Source: Lichenifustis flavocetrariae (GTDB taxonomy: Bacteria; Pseudomonadota; Alphaproteobacteria; Rhizobiales; Beijerinckiaceae). From it: a DNA stretch of 64,000 nt. A program made the translations under genes and the position numbers. Location: the NCBI RefSeq assembly GCF_026130545.1, contig NZ_JAMOIM010000001.1, positions 434,001 through 498,000 on the forward strand. Direction: 5' to 3'. How positions within the stretch are numbered: the stretch's first letter is position 1; every line of letters begins with the position of its first letter. The notes under the pieces are model-generated. The model worked only from the letters and a program-made list of their open reading frames with translations. It ran no database searches and had not been told where the DNA came from. This document shows positions 51,318 to 61,583 of the stretch, piece by piece.

Positions 51318-52036
51318 ACGGCTGCGACGCTGGCGTCCCGTACCGCCTCGACTGACGCGTAGTTTGCCCAGAGCGGGGTCCCGCCCATCGTGGCGATGAA
51401 AGCCGCATGCGCCTCGCGTTCGGCATCAGTGAGCGCGGACGGGAGCGGGACAGGACGCTGGCGCACCACATCCTTCGTGTCCCGCCGCAGGGTGATGATA
51501 TTCGACCCGAGGCCGAGCGTCGTCTGCCGGCCGCCGAGCAGTTCGAGATAGACGTCAGCCAGGATTTCCGCGTCGATGAGCGCGCCGTGCTTGGTCCGCT
51601 TCGAATTATCGATCTTGTAGCGCACGCATAGGGCGTCGAGCGACGCGGGTGCGCCCGGATGCTTACGGCGCGCCATCGCCAGCGTATCGATCACATGCTC
51701 CATACCGATCGCCGACCGGCCCAACAGGCCAAGCTCGTGATTGATGAAACGCATGTCGAATTCAGCATTGTGAATGACGAGTTTGGCGCCCTCGACAAAG
51801 GCCAGGAACTCGTCTGCCACGTGCGCAAAAAGCCGATGCGCGGACAGGAACTCGGCCGACAAGCCATGCACCTTGAACGCGCCCTCCGGCATGTCGCGCT
51901 CGGGATTGATATAAGTGTGGTAGTGCCGGCCGGTCGGGATGGAGTTGATCAGTTCCACGCCGGCGATCTCGACGAGACGGTCACCAGTCTTCGGGTCGAG
52001 CCCGGTCGTCTCTGTATCGAGCACGATTTCACGCAT
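51314..52036 (-). CDS. dnaQ: DNA polymerase III epsilon subunit (3'-5' exonuclease)
   Basis: A 240-residue proofreading exonuclease. ExoI is VLDTETTGLDPKTGDRLVEIAGVE (DEDD family Asp and Glu), ExoII is LVIHNAEFDMRFINHEL, and ExoIII includes KRTKHGALIDAEILADVYLELLGG with the catalytic His and Asp. The remainder is the polymerase-binding tail. It directly follows coaE with overlapping stop and start bases, the common coaE-dnaQ pair of alphaproteobacteria. Confidence 0.96.
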   Translation of the reverse strand: MREIVLDTETTGLDPKTGDRLVEIAGVELINSIPTGRHYHTYINPERDMPEGAFKVHGLSAEFLSAHRLFAHVADEFLAFVEGAKLVIHNAEFDMRFINHELGLLGRSAIGMEHVIDTLAMARRKHPGAPASLDALCVRYKIDNSKRTKHGALIDAEILADVYLELLGGRQTTLGLGSNIITLRRDTKDVVRQRPVPLPSALTDAEREAHAAFIATMGGTPLWANYASVEAVRDASVAAV

Positions 52037-52626
52037 CAGGCTGCCAATACTCTCGCTTCCGCCAAGATCGCGCGGACCTTCGCGCGTGCGGGGCCGATCC
52101 CGTCTCCCGTCTCGATCACCCAGTCCGCCCTGCGCCGTTTTTCGGCATCGGGCATCTGCTTGGCCAGTATGGCCGAATAGTGCTCCGCCGTCATGCCGGG
52201 CCGCGCCAACACACGCGCCTTTTGCACCGATTCGGGCGCGGACACCACGACCACGCGGTCGACCTCTCCCTCGGCTCCGGTCTCGAACAACAGGGGAATG
52301 TCGAGGACGACGACAGCCGCACCTTTCGCTTTCATCTCAGCCAGGAATGCCTCGCGGGCGGCCCGTACGAGAGGATGGACGATCGACTCGATCTGACGGA
52401 GCGCCGTGCCGTCGTCGAGGACACGAGCCCGCAGCAGTGCGCGGTCGATCACGCGATCTCGCACGACCTCCGGGAAGATCGCGGCGACCGGTCCGACCGC
52501 GGCACCGCGATACAACGCATGTACCTCGGCATCCGCGTCATGCACGGGAATTCCCTCGTCCCGGAACATCTGCGCGGTGGTCGACTTGCCCATGCCGATG
52601 GAGCCGGTGAGGCCGAGCACGAGCAT
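52036..52626 (-). CDS. coaE: Dephospho-CoA kinase
   Basis: A 196-residue kinase catalysing the last step of coenzyme A synthesis. Walker A is [52 protein letters not shown] and the C-terminal [14 protein letters not shown] are the usual landmarks. Located 7 bases downstream of the flavin reductase-like gene and overlapping dnaQ by one base, so the three may form an operon. Confidence 0.96.
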   Translation of the reverse strand: MLVLGLTGSIGMGKSTTAQMFRDEGIPVHDADAEVHALYRGAAVGPVAAIFPEVVRDRVIDRALLRARVLDDGTALRQIESIVHPLVRAAREAFLAEMKAKGAAVVVLDIPLLFETGAEGEVDRVVVVSAPESVQKARVLARPGMTAEHYSAILAKQMPDAEKRRRADWVIETGDGIGPARAKVRAILAEARVLAA

Positions 52627-52633
52627 GGGAATC

Positions 52634-53257
52634 TCATGAGCCCGGACGGCTCATGACGAACTTGTTCTCCGGCAGGATGTCGAAATAATCGCCGGCGCCA
52701 CCGCCGCGCACGACAGGCCGGGCTTCGGCGGTCTGATAAATACCGTCCTTTAGGAAGGCGGGGTCGATGTAGACCGCCAGGACTTCCCCGAAGATCATCC
52801 AGCAATCCACTTCGCGGCCCTGCAGGTCTTTCAGCCTGAACATCTGGGTGACGCGGCATTCGAAGGAAACCGGACTTTCGGCGACACGCGGCACGGCGAT
52901 ATGTCGGGAAGGCGCTGGCGTCACGCCAGCCAGTTCGAACTCGTCCACATCCGGAGCCACGGTGGCGCTCGATGCATTCATGGCTTCGACGAGCGGCTTC
53001 GTCACAAGGCTCCAGCCGAACTCCCGCACTTGTTCGATATTGCGGGCCGTGTCCTTCCAGCCCGTCGTCGAAAAGCCGATGATCGGCGGCTTGTAGTTGA
53101 AGGCATTGAAGAAGCTGTGGGGCGCCAGGTTGCGAACGCCATGCCGATCCTGAGAGGAGATCCAGCCAATCGGCCGGGGTCCGACGATCGCATTGAACGG
53201 ATCATGTGCCAGGCCGTGCCCCTCGGATGGTTCGTAATAGTAGCGCTCAGCACTCAT
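52634..53257 (-). CDS. Flavin reductase-like (FMN-binding split-barrel) protein
   Basis: A 207-residue protein with the FMN-binding flavin-reductase-like split barrel: [30 protein letters not shown] at the N-terminus, [29 protein letters not shown], and a C-terminal [26 protein letters not shown]. Such proteins reduce free flavin or serve as oxidoreductase partners, but many have no assigned substrate. The start at 53257 has no alternative nearby. Upstream of coaE in the same direction. Confidence 0.88.
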   Translation of the reverse strand: MSAERYYYEPSEGHGLAHDPFNAIVGPRPIGWISSQDRHGVRNLAPHSFFNAFNYKPPIIGFSTTGWKDTARNIEQVREFGWSLVTKPLVEAMNASSATVAPDVDEFELAGVTPAPSRHIAVPRVAESPVSFECRVTQMFRLKDLQGREVDCWMIFGEVLAVYIDPAFLKDGIYQTAEARPVVRGGGAGDYFDILPENKFVMSRPGS

Positions 53258-53398
53258 CCCGCACCCGTCCCAACCCTATCTGCCTCGCCCGCCATGCCAC
53301 CGCCGATTTGCGTCCCATCAGCCAATCGAACGCCGACACATTCGTCCCGACGCAAGCAGGCGCTAGATGGCCGTTGTCGTCACACCGCGATAACAAAG

Positions 53399-53426
53399 AA
53401 GCCCGGCTGCTGTGCAGCCGGGCTTT
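53399..53426 (-). terminator. Rho-independent terminator downstream of rpmB
   Basis: A perfect 12-base inverted repeat (AAGCCCGGCTGC and GCAGCCGGGCTT) with a 3-base loop, followed on the minus strand by a T-rich run. It lies ~54 bases past the rpmB stop and before the flavin reductase-like start, so it should end the rpmB transcript. It could work weakly in the other direction. Confidence 0.85.
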
Positions 53427-53479
53427 ATCGGAACGCATCACGCAGGCCTACACAAGGCCCGCTTTTGCATGGATGGTCT

Positions 53480-53779
53480 TCAGGCTGCGCTTGGCACCTC
53501 GGCCGTCTTCTTCACGATCTCCCGTCTCAGGATGCGAGCGTTTTGCGACAGCTCGGTCTCCCTGGCCTTGATCAGGAATGCATCGAGGCCGCCGCGATGC
53601 TCGACGGACCGAAGCGACGCCGCAGCCACGCGCAAACGCACAGAGCGGCCAAGCGCGTCGGAAATCAGCGTAACGCTGCACAGGTTGGGCAGGAACCTGG
53701 TCTTGGTCTTGTGGTTCGAGTGGCTGACGAGATGACCGGACTGAACAGCCTTCCCGGTCAATTCACAACGACGGGACAT
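53480..53779 (-). CDS. rpmB: 50S ribosomal protein L28
   Basis: A 99-residue ribosomal protein, start at the ATG at 53779 ([29 protein letters not shown]), preceded by AAGGTG. The upstream in-frame open stretch to 54118 is not part of L28, since the conserved N-terminus begins exactly here. The C-terminal extension ([23 protein letters not shown]) is typical of alphaproteobacterial L28. It is monocistronic, with a strong terminator downstream. Confidence 0.96.
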   Translation of the reverse strand: MSRRCELTGKAVQSGHLVSHSNHKTKTRFLPNLCSVTLISDALGRSVRLRVAAASLRSVEHRGGLDAFLIKARETELSQNARILRREIVKKTAEVPSAA

Positions 53780-54198
53780 GAGAACACCTTGAATTCGAAC
53801 GAGCGATGCGCATGAAAGCCATGCGGAGGCGCATCGGAAACCGATCCCCATCCACCGCTTATGATGCCGGAATGACGCCTCATATGAGAAGAGGGCGGCG
53901 ACGTCAAGGTCGACGACCCCTGCTTCCAGTTGGATCTTCAGCGAGCGATAGAGACAGTGCGCCGCGATAGCTTCGACTTGCACGTCAGACAGGCTCGTTG
54001 TGGAACCCGTTGCCTTGATCGCTTCAGAGGGAGAGGTTCCGTTGCTCCATATGCTATTCAAGCTTATGGATCGTTCGCAGGTTGAATGATCAGGGCAATG
54101 CTTGACTTGCCGAAGCATTGAGGGGCAGGGTCCGGCCTCATTTTCGGCCGGACTTACGCTTGCTGGCCCTGTTGTCCGATGAGAATGTGCCCGAGACC
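53780..54198. other. Intergenic region between divergent rpmB and accA
   Basis: 419 bases. An in-frame extension of rpmB crosses most of it, but it contains no recognised family and no ribosome binding site of its own. A 7-base inverted repeat (TCCGGCC and GGCCGGA, 54131-54152, loop 8) sits in the accA leader. Promoters for both genes are expected here; none is assigned. Confidence 0.4.
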
Positions 54199-55152
54199 AT
54201 GCGTTCCTATCTCGATTTCGAAAAGCCTGTCGCCGATATCGAGGCCAAGATCGAAGAACTTCGGGCTGTTGCCGCCAGCGGCAATGCGGTGCCGATCGGC
54301 GAGGAACTCACGCGGCTCGAGGTCAAGGCCGACAAGGCCTTGGCCGATCTCTATCTCGGCCTGACGCCTTGGCAGAAGACGCAAGTGGCGCGGCACCCTC
54401 AGCGGCCGCATTTCTATGACTATGTGAAGCACCTCGTGACGGACTTCACCCCGATGGCGGGCGACCGTGCCTTCGGCGAGGATGAAGCGATCGTCGGCGG
54501 CTTCGGGCGGTTCCGCGGGCGTCCGGTCTGCGTGCTGGGTCAGGAAAAGGGCTCGGACACCGACAGTCGCATCCGTCATAATTTCGGCATGGCCAAACCC
54601 GAAGGCTACCGCAAGGCGCGGCGCCTGATGGAGCTGGCCGACCAATTCAACTTGCCTGTCATTTCGATGGTCGACACCGCCGGGGCGTTTCCTGGGATCG
54701 AGGCCGAAGAGCGCGGTCAGGCGGAGGCGATCGCCCGTTCTACGGAGGCGTGCCTCGCCCTCGGCGCACCCAATGTTGCGGTCGTGATCGGGGAAGGGGG
54801 GTCGGGTGGCGCTGTGGCGATCGCCACGGCAAACCGGGTTCTCATGCTGGAGCACGCGATCTACACAGTGGCATCGCCCGAAGCCTCGGCCGCAATTTTG
54901 TGGAAAAGTTCCGCGCGCGCCGAGGATGCGGCCACCAACATGAAGATCACCGCGCAGGATCTCCTGCGTTTCGGCATCATCGACGGCATTATCCCGGAGC
55001 CTTCCGGGGGCGCCCATCGGGATCCCCAGGCCGCGATCGAGTCCGCCGGACAGGCGATCTCCGACGCATTGGGAGATTTAGAGGGCATGAGCTCCGAAGA
55101 CATTCGCGAAGCGCGCGCCGCCAAGTTCCTCGCCATCGGTCGACGCGTATAA
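54199..55152 (+). CDS. accA: Acetyl-CoA carboxylase carboxyltransferase subunit alpha
   Basis: A 317-residue subunit for malonyl-CoA formation, the committed step of fatty acid synthesis. Start at the ATG at 54199 ([22 protein letters not shown]), the canonical N-terminus. Motifs: [72 protein letters not shown] and [12 protein letters not shown], an oxyanion-type loop. Length is exactly usual. accD is not nearby. Confidence 0.96.
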   Translation: MRSYLDFEKPVADIEAKIEELRAVAASGNAVPIGEELTRLEVKADKALADLYLGLTPWQKTQVARHPQRPHFYDYVKHLVTDFTPMAGDRAFGEDEAIVGGFGRFRGRPVCVLGQEKGSDTDSRIRHNFGMAKPEGYRKARRLMELADQFNLPVISMVDTAGAFPGIEAEERGQAEAIARSTEACLALGAPNVAVVIGEGGSGGAVAIATANRVLMLEHAIYTVASPEASAAILWKSSARAEDAATNMKITAQDLLRFGIIDGIIPEPSGGAHRDPQAAIESAGQAISDALGDLEGMSSEDIREARAAKFLAIGRRV

Positions 55153-55305
55153 AATTAATTGTCGGAGTATGGAACCTTTTTACAACAGCTTTCTGAAATC
55201 GCCCGCTCGGCTTGCTGTAATGGTTCGGTAAGGTTACAAGACGTAAGCTTCAGGACTGGTACGCGTGCGACCGGACCCTGTCCGGCCAAGATTGGACGAT
55301 GACGT

Positions 55306-56787
55306 ATGGCGCTTCGCCGCTCCGTAAAACTTCTTTCGGCCATGGCCATCATTGTTGCGTCAGCGGGCCTTCTCGCTGGCTGCGACAGCCCCACCGAAAG
55401 CAGCTCCGGCTATCGCGCCTTCGCGCCGCTCTCCCCTGAGCTTCTCGCGTCCATGCGCGCCAAGGACACGGATCAGAACGCGCCGATGTTGATCCGCGCC
55501 TATAAGAAGGAAGCGGAATTCGAGGTTTGGAAGAAGAAGAGGGATGGGAAATACGCCCTCCTGAAGACCTATCCGATGTGCCGTTGGTCCGGCCAGCTCG
55601 GGCCCAAGAAGACTGAAGGGGATCGCCAGGTTCCCGAGGGCTTCTATACGATCACGCCGGGTCAGATGAACCCGAATTCGCACTACTATCTGTCGTTCAA
55701 CGTCGGCTATCCGAATGCTTACGATCGAGCGAACGGCAGGCAGGGCGGCTCCATCATGGTGCACGGAATCTGTTCTTCCGCCGGCTGCTTCTCGATGACC
55801 GACAAGCAGATCGAGGAGATCTATGCGGTGGCGCGCGAGTCGTTCGCGGGTGGCCAGCGTGAGATCCAGATGCAGAGCTTTCCGTTCCGGATGACGGCCG
55901 AGAATATGGCCAAGCTTCGGCTCGACCCGAACATGCCCTTCTGGCGCGAAATCAAGAAGGGCGCCGACTACTTCGACGTAACCAAGTTGGAAACGCCGGT
56001 CGGGGTCTGCGCGAAGCATTACGTCTTCGGTACGCCGAAGGCGGGCCGCTTCGATGCGTTTTCTCCGTGCCCGCCCCTGAAGACCGACAAAGACACGGAT
56101 GCCGCCATTGCGGCCAAGGCTGCAGCGGACGACCGGGAAGTTGCCGAACTCATCGGCAAGGGTGTGAAGCCGGTCAAGATCGTCTACGCCGACGGCGGCC
56201 AGAACCCCGAGTTCGCGCACCGGGTCGCGGAAGTCAGCCGTCCGGACGCTCTCGCGGCAGGTGCATCCGAGATCGCACTCGATGATAGCTCAAAGGCGAA
56301 GTCGGCTGTCGTGCAGGTCGTCGCGGCGAAATCGAAGGCGCTGGTGGCTGTCGCTCAGTCTGCACCGGCTGCCGCCCAGGCTGCGCCAGCAGCCCTGAAA
56401 GTCGCCGATGCGACCCCGACGGGTTCGATCTCTCCGGGAGGTGACTCAGTGGTTCCGGCGACGTTCACGGCAGCGCCTTCGGCCTATGCCAGGGAAGAGC
56501 CGAAAACCGGCACGGAGGGGTTTTTTAAGAAGTGGCTGAACCTTGGATCCAGCGAGACCCCGGAAGCGACGCCCGCCATCGCGGCTCAGCCCACCGTGAT
56601 CGCGCCGACATCTGACAAGAAGCCTGCGCCGAAGCATATCATCGCCAAGAACACCCACGTGAAGCCTGTGCCGGTCTCGTCACCGGCTCAGACTGCGAAA
56701 CCGGAGCAACTCTCCAGCGCGGCAACCCCTTTGTTGAAGGTTGCGGCTGGGGTGACCGGAGACACGGCTTCGGCGCAGACTCGCTGA
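55306..56787 (+). CDS. L,D-transpeptidase-like (YafK family) lipoprotein
   Basis: A 493-residue lipoprotein: a signal peptide with lipobox LLAGC (Cys26) followed by Asp27. The catalytic domain (residues ~55-250) resembles YkuD/YafK: VPEGFYTITPGQMN, and HGICSSAGCFSM with the Cys and His of the L,D-transpeptidase motif. The second half is a long Ala/Pro/Lys-rich low-complexity region (~260-493) that could reach through peptidoglycan. Related proteins modify or cleave peptidoglycan cross-links or lipoprotein links. The exact reaction is not known here. Confidence 0.88.
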   Translation: MALRRSVKLLSAMAIIVASAGLLAGCDSPTESSSGYRAFAPLSPELLASMRAKDTDQNAPMLIRAYKKEAEFEVWKKKRDGKYALLKTYPMCRWSGQLGPKKTEGDRQVPEGFYTITPGQMNPNSHYYLSFNVGYPNAYDRANGRQGGSIMVHGICSSAGCFSMTDKQIEEIYAVARESFAGGQREIQMQSFPFRMTAENMAKLRLDPNMPFWREIKKGADYFDVTKLETPVGVCAKHYVFGTPKAGRFDAFSPCPPLKTDKDTDAAIAAKAAADDREVAELIGKGVKPVKIVYADGGQNPEFAHRVAEVSRPDALAAGASEIALDDSSKAKSAVVQVVAAKSKALVAVAQSAPAAAQAAPAALKVADATPTGSISPGGDSVVPATFTAAPSAYAREEPKTGTEGFFKKWLNLGSSETPEATPAIAAQPTVIAPTSDKKPAPKHIIAKNTHVKPVPVSSPAQTAKPEQLSSAATPLLKVAAGVTGDTASAQTR

Positions 56788-56998
56788 CCTCGTCGGGGTA
56801 CCCTCGCGCACTGTGTTGTTGCACAAATCTTCGGTTGCGTGACAGCGCGCGCCCTGGGACGGAAATCGTCGGCCAGGCTCGCTATCAGCTTATAGCTTCG
56901 CCGATTTCGATCTTGAGACGTCTGCCCGTCGAGTCCTCTCCTGTCGTATCGCTTGGCTGGAGGACCCCGAAGACCGGGGGCTCAACACGACCGGTGCG

Positions 56999-59431
56999 CT
57001 ATCCGCGCAGCACGGCTCCCGTCTTCTTGCCAACTTCCTCGACGATGCGCCGGCCGAGCGATTCGAGATCCGCTTCTGTGAGGGTCCGCTCGCGCGGCTG
57101 AAGGGTCGCGGCAATGCCGATCGACTTCTTGCCCTCAGGCACGCCCGCGCCCTCATAGACATCGAAGACCGCGAGCCGCGTGATCAGCGCGCGGTCTGCC
57201 GCTTGGGCAGCCTTGAGGATATCGGCTGCCTGAACGCCACGGTCTACCACAAAGGCGAAATCGCGTTCGACCGGCATGAGCTCGGGAAGATCGAGCTTCC
57301 CCTTGACCTTGGTCGGCTTGGCTTTCGGCTGGGGCAGTGTGTCGAGGACAATCTCGAAACAGGCCATCGGGCCTTCCGCGTCGAACGCATCGAGGATGGT
57401 GGGATGGAGTTCACCGAAATGGCCGATGACGGCTTTCGGTCCGAACTGCAACGTTCCGGAGCGGCCCGGATGGAAGTAGGATGGTCCACCCGCGACGATT
57501 TGAAGACCGCCTGTCGCCACACCGAGCGACGTCAGCAAGTTCAAGGCGTCAGCCTTGGCATCGAAGACGCCGGCGCGATCGGTCTTCTCGCCCCACTGCC
57601 GACCCGCGCCCGCCACTCTGGCGGTGCCCTGCCGCAGACCGGCAGCGGCGACACGTTGGTCGTTCTCGCCCGCACCGAGAAAGATCTGCCCGACCTCGAA
57701 AAGCGCCGCATCGCTCATGCCGCGCCGGGCGTTGCGTTCCGCTGCTGCGATGAGTCCGGGCAGCAGGCTCGGTCGCATATCGCTGAGGTCGGCCGCGATC
57801 GGGTTGGCCAGAGCAAGCTCTTCGCGGCCGCCACCGAACAGCAGGGCTCGCTCCCTTGACACGAAGGACCAGGTAACGGCTTCCAGCAGCCCGCAGCTGG
57901 CCAGCGTACGCTTGGCGAGCCGGGCTCGCTTCTGCAGCAGTGTGAGCACGGGACGGGGGACGGAAGGCGTCGGGCGTGCAAGCGGTACAGGCGCAACCTG
58001 GTCGAGACCGGCCAGCCGCACCACCTCCTCCACAAGGTCAGCCTTGCCGTGCACATCGGGGCGCCAGGATGGCACGCGGACGAAGACGCGATTGTTGTCG
58101 CCCTCATCGCTCGAAAGCTCGAAGCCGAGCCGTTCCAGACTGCGGGCCATTTCGGATTGCGGCAGCTCGAGCCCCGTTAGACGCGCGACCTCGCTCCATG
58201 GAAAGACGATGCGACGATCCGGCTGCGGCACGGCGCCGGCCAGTGCGTGTTCCGAAGGCGTGCCGCCGCACAGGTCGACCACCATGGCGGTCGCGAGGTC
58301 CAGCCCGGGAACGCAGAAGGCCGGATCGACACCGCGCTCGAACCGATAGCGTGCATCCGTGTTGATGCCGAGTTTGCGCCCGGTGCGCGCAATCATGAGC
58401 GCATCCCAGAGAGCGCTCTCGATCAGGACATCCGTGGTGCTCTCGTCGCAACCCGAGGCTTCGCCGCCCATGATCCCGGCAATGGATTCCGGGCCCCGCT
58501 CGTCGGCGATGACCAACACGTCGGTGTCGAGCGCGTAGCTGCGCCCGTCCAGTGCCGTCAGGGCCTCGCCCGCCCGCCCGCGACGCACGACAAGATCGCC
58601 CGCCACTTTCGCGGCATCGAACACGTGGAGCGGCCGCCCGCGGTCGAAGGTCAGATAATTGGTGATATCGACGAGCGCATTGATGGGCCGCAGGCCAATG
58701 GACACGAGGCGCCTGCGCAGCCACTCGGGTGAGGGACCGTTCTTCACACCACGCACGCGCCGCAGCGCGAAGGCGGGGGCGAGATGGCTGTCAGCGTCGG
58801 CCAGATCCAATCGCGCGGTGACACCGGGCGCGCCCCGACCGGCCACCGGCGTAACAGCGCCCCTCCGCAGCGTGCCGAGACCTGCCGCAGCCAGATCGCG
58901 GGCGATGCCGTAGACGCTGGCGGCATCGGGCCGGTTTGGCGTGAGATTGATCTCGATCACCGGATCGTCGAGACCTGCATAGGCCGCATAGGCGGCGCCG
59001 ATGGGCGCATCGAGCGGGAGATCGATGATGCCGTCGTGATCGGTCGAGAGTTCGAGTTCGGCCTCCGAGCAAAGCATGCCCTTCGAGTCGACCCCGCGAA
59101 TGACGCCCTCGCCGATCGTGATGTCCTTGCCCGGAATATAGGTGCCGGGGGGCGAAAAGACCGAGACCATGCCGGTTCGGGCGTTGGGTGCTCCGCACAC
59201 GACCTGCACCGGCGCGCCTTTCCCGGTGTCCACCATGCAGACACGCAAACGATCGGCGTTCGGATGCTGTGTTGCCTCGATCACGCGAGCAATCGTGAAC
59301 GCCGCGAGGCGCGCGCCGGGATCCTCGACCCGCTCGACCTCAAGGCCGATGCGCGTGAGGGTTTCGACGATCTCGTCGAGAGCCGCGGTGGTGTCGAGGT
59401 GCTCTTTGAGCCAGGAAAGGGTGAATTTCAT
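56999..59431 (-). CDS. pheT: Phenylalanine-tRNA ligase beta subunit
   Basis: An 810-residue subunit. The N-terminal [12 protein letters not shown] region is followed by the tRNA-binding OB domain ([17 protein letters not shown]). The B3/B4 editing domain ([40 protein letters not shown]), the B5 domain, the catalytic-like core and the C-terminal ferredoxin-fold anticodon-binding domain ([23 protein letters not shown]) occupy the rest. It lies 41 bases after pheS and is transcribed with it. Confidence 0.97.
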   Translation of the reverse strand: MKFTLSWLKEHLDTTAALDEIVETLTRIGLEVERVEDPGARLAAFTIARVIEATQHPNADRLRVCMVDTGKGAPVQVVCGAPNARTGMVSVFSPPGTYIPGKDITIGEGVIRGVDSKGMLCSEAELELSTDHDGIIDLPLDAPIGAAYAAYAGLDDPVIEINLTPNRPDAASVYGIARDLAAAGLGTLRRGAVTPVAGRGAPGVTARLDLADADSHLAPAFALRRVRGVKNGPSPEWLRRRLVSIGLRPINALVDITNYLTFDRGRPLHVFDAAKVAGDLVVRRGRAGEALTALDGRSYALDTDVLVIADERGPESIAGIMGGEASGCDESTTDVLIESALWDALMIARTGRKLGINTDARYRFERGVDPAFCVPGLDLATAMVVDLCGGTPSEHALAGAVPQPDRRIVFPWSEVARLTGLELPQSEMARSLERLGFELSSDEGDNNRVFVRVPSWRPDVHGKADLVEEVVRLAGLDQVAPVPLARPTPSVPRPVLTLLQKRARLAKRTLASCGLLEAVTWSFVSRERALLFGGGREELALANPIAADLSDMRPSLLPGLIAAAERNARRGMSDAALFEVGQIFLGAGENDQRVAAAGLRQGTARVAGAGRQWGEKTDRAGVFDAKADALNLLTSLGVATGGLQIVAGGPSYFHPGRSGTLQFGPKAVIGHFGELHPTILDAFDAEGPMACFEIVLDTLPQPKAKPTKVKGKLDLPELMPVERDFAFVVDRGVQAADILKAAQAADRALITRLAVFDVYEGAGVPEGKKSIGIAATLQPRERTLTEADLESLGRRIVEEVGKKTGAVLRG

Positions 59432-59472
59432 TCACTCAGCCAAAAAGTCGGAAGTTCGGAAAGCGGAGTTCG

Positions 59473-60555
59473 TCACCCTGTGAGACCACCCGCCAACGTC
59501 GGGATGTCCAATGGCCGGAACCCGTAATGTTTCAGCCAACGCACGTCGGCCTCGAAGAAAGGTCGCAGGTCGGGCATGCCGTATTTCAGCATGGCGATGC
59601 GATCGATGCCCATGCCCCACGCAAAGCCCTGGTACTCGTCAGGATCGATGTTGCAGTGGCGCAGCACGTTCGGATGCACCATGCCGCAGCCGAGGATCTC
59701 CAGCCAATCGTTCCCCTCGCCGAAGCGGATCTCGCCGCCCTGACGCGAGCATTGGATGTCGACTTCCATCGAGGGCTCGGTGAAGGGGAAGAACGAGGGG
59801 CGAAATCGCATCTTCACCTGGTCGACCTCGAAGAAGGCCCTACAGAACTCCTGCAGCACCCATTTGAGATTGGCGAGATTGGCGGTCCTGTCGATCACGA
59901 GACCCTCGACCTGATGAAACATCGGCGTGTGGGTCTGATCGGAATCGCACCGGTAGGTGCGCCCGGGGCAGATGACCCGGATGGGTGGCGCCTTTCCGAG
60001 CATGGTGCGGATCTGAACCGGACTCGTATGCGTGCGCAGGAGCTTCCGTTCCCCTTGAGCGTCCGGCTTGAAGAAGAACGTATCGTGCATCTCCCGGGCC
60101 GGGTGGCCTTCGGGAAAATTCAGGGCCGTGAAGTTATAGAAATCGGTTTCGACATCCGGGCCCTCGGCGATGGAAAAGCCCATATCCGCGAAGATCGCGG
60201 TGAGCTCGTCCATAACTTGGGTGATCGGATGGATACGCCCGAGGGTGACCGCCTCGTCCCGAACCGGCAGTGTCACGTCGACAGCTTCGCGCTGCAGGCG
60301 CTCGGTCAGGGCCGCGGCCCTGAGCCGGTCCCTCTTGCTGGCGAGCGTCGCCGAAACGGCGTCTTTCAGCGTGTTGATCGCGGCGCCGCGTAGTTTGCGC
60401 TCGTCGGGCGACATCTTGCCGAGCGTCGCCAACAAGGCCGACACGGAGCCTTTTTTCCCGAGGGCCGACACGCGCACGGCCTCAAGAGCCGCCTCGGTGG
60501 CGGCTGCCTCGATCTCGATCGCGATGCTTTTTTCGAGTTCGATTGTGTCGGTCAT
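59473..60555 (-). CDS. pheS: Phenylalanine-tRNA ligase alpha subunit
   Basis: A 360-residue class II synthetase subunit. The ATG at 60555 (MTDTIELEK) is the true start; the longer frame reads into repeat-like DNA. It has an N-terminal coiled coil (residues ~1-90), motif 1 around [19 protein letters not shown], motif 2 with [21 protein letters not shown], and motif 3 with [17 protein letters not shown]. Together with PheT it charges tRNA-Phe. Upstream lies an inverted-repeat element separating it from rplT. Confidence 0.97.
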   Translation of the reverse strand: MTDTIELEKSIAIEIEAAATEAALEAVRVSALGKKGSVSALLATLGKMSPDERKLRGAAINTLKDAVSATLASKRDRLRAAALTERLQREAVDVTLPVRDEAVTLGRIHPITQVMDELTAIFADMGFSIAEGPDVETDFYNFTALNFPEGHPAREMHDTFFFKPDAQGERKLLRTHTSPVQIRTMLGKAPPIRVICPGRTYRCDSDQTHTPMFHQVEGLVIDRTANLANLKWVLQEFCRAFFEVDQVKMRFRPSFFPFTEPSMEVDIQCSRQGGEIRFGEGNDWLEILGCGMVHPNVLRHCNIDPDEYQGFAWGMGIDRIAMLKYGMPDLRPFFEADVRWLKHYGFRPLDIPTLAGGLTG

Positions 60556-60587
60556 GATCCGTCCCGATGGTCCGGGACCATTCTCTC

Positions 60588-60708
60588 GCGGTGACAGGAG
60601 AAGGCGCTCCTCACCTCGGTGAGGGTCGATGAGGGAGACCATGACCTCAGGACCGGGGGTCCCCTCATCCATCACGGCCAGGCCGTGCCACCTTCTCCCG
60701 CAAGGCGG
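60588..60708. repeat. Inverted pair of ~48-base intergenic repeat units
   Basis: One unit runs on the minus strand at 60635-60588 and another on the plus strand at 60661-60708, facing each other across about 26 bases. Both begin CCCTCATC and carry a (G/C)ACC- or CGCCTTCTCC-type core after an internal palindrome. The arrangement resembles palindromic intergenic elements common in alphaproteobacteria. It lies between rplT and pheS and could form RNA structure there. Confidence 0.6.
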
Positions 60709-60736
60709 AAGAAGAGATCCCGTTGCAGGTTTAGCC

Positions 60737-61120
60737 CTAGGCGGCCTTGGCGGTTTCGGTCTGAGCGGGAAGAGCTGCCTTCACCTTGTCGACGATCGCC
60801 TTGAAAGCCTCGGGCTCATGGATGGCGATTTCCGACAGCACCTTGCGGTCGATCTCGATGCCAGCCCTGGACAGGCCATCGATGAAGCGGCTGTAGGTCA
60901 GTTCGTATTCACGGACAGCGGCGTTGATGCGCTGGATCCAGAGCGCACGGAACGTGCGCTTCTTGTTCTTGCGATCGCGATAGGCATATTGCATCGATTT
61001 CTCGACGGCCTGCTTGGCGATGCGAATTGTATTCTTGCGACGACCATAAAAGCCTTTGGCTTGGTCGAGGACTTTCTTGTGCTTGGCGTGCGAAGTGACG
61101 CCGCGTTTGACACGTGCCAT
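60737..61120 (-). CDS. rplT: 50S ribosomal protein L20
   Basis: A 127-residue ribosomal protein with the classic basic N-terminus [39 protein letters not shown] split over the first helix and [26 protein letters not shown] in the middle. Normal length, with a short Ala-rich tail. In enterobacteria L20 represses its own operon by binding the leader; no such structure was identified here. It follows rpmI by 39 bases. Confidence 0.97.
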   Translation of the reverse strand: MARVKRGVTSHAKHKKVLDQAKGFYGRRKNTIRIAKQAVEKSMQYAYRDRKNKKRTFRALWIQRINAAVREYELTYSRFIDGLSRAGIEIDRKVLSEIAIHEPEAFKAIVDKVKAALPAQTETAKAA

Positions 61121-61159
61121 GGTCTAAAATTCCAGATCAGAGAGAAGGGGAAAGCGCGA

Positions 61160-61360
61160 TCAGCTGTTGGGAAGAAAGAACCTGATGATGTTGTCACCAT
61201 CGGTCTTGAACAGCACATCGGTTCCGCGGTGATTGCGGATCTGCTTGTTGGTCCTCTTGATCATGCCATGACGCTTGCCGGCCTGCTGGTATTTGACCTT
61301 GCCGGTTCCGGTGATCTTAAAGCGCTTCTTCGCGCCTGACTTGGTTTTCAGCTTGGGCAT
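61160..61360 (-). CDS. rpmI: 50S ribosomal protein L35
   Basis: A 66-residue protein beginning [20 protein letters not shown], the universal L35 N-terminus, and ending [11 protein letters not shown]. The ATG at 61360 is the conserved start; an upstream in-frame ATG would add four residues. rpmI-rplT order is standard, but infC, usually just upstream, is absent. Confidence 0.97.
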   Translation of the reverse strand: MPKLKTKSGAKKRFKITGTGKVKYQQAGKRHGMIKRTNKQIRNHRGTDVLFKTDGDNIIRFFLPNS

Positions 61361-61583
61361 TTGGCTCTCCATAACGTGCAGGCCCGCACCCTGGAGGACG
61401 CAGGCCCAAATTACTCAACAAAGTCGAGCGTTCGAACCGCCACGGCAGCCCTGATGAGCCGGACGGTTCGCGAGGAGAGGCTTATAGGCGGAAGGGCGAC
61501 CAAAACGCAACCGCCTTTGTAGCTTCGAAGCGCGGCGAGGGTACGTTTTGGCGTGGGCGGTCACGTCCGACAAAGAACGGCTG

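Noticed and set aside
53780-54118. In-frame N-terminal extension of rpmB
   Set aside because: L28 begins at [10 protein letters not shown], with its own ribosome binding site; the extension has no recognised similarity.
60556-60675. pheS starting at 60675
   Set aside because: The extra 40 residues come from the repeat element and are not part of the conserved PheS N-terminus.
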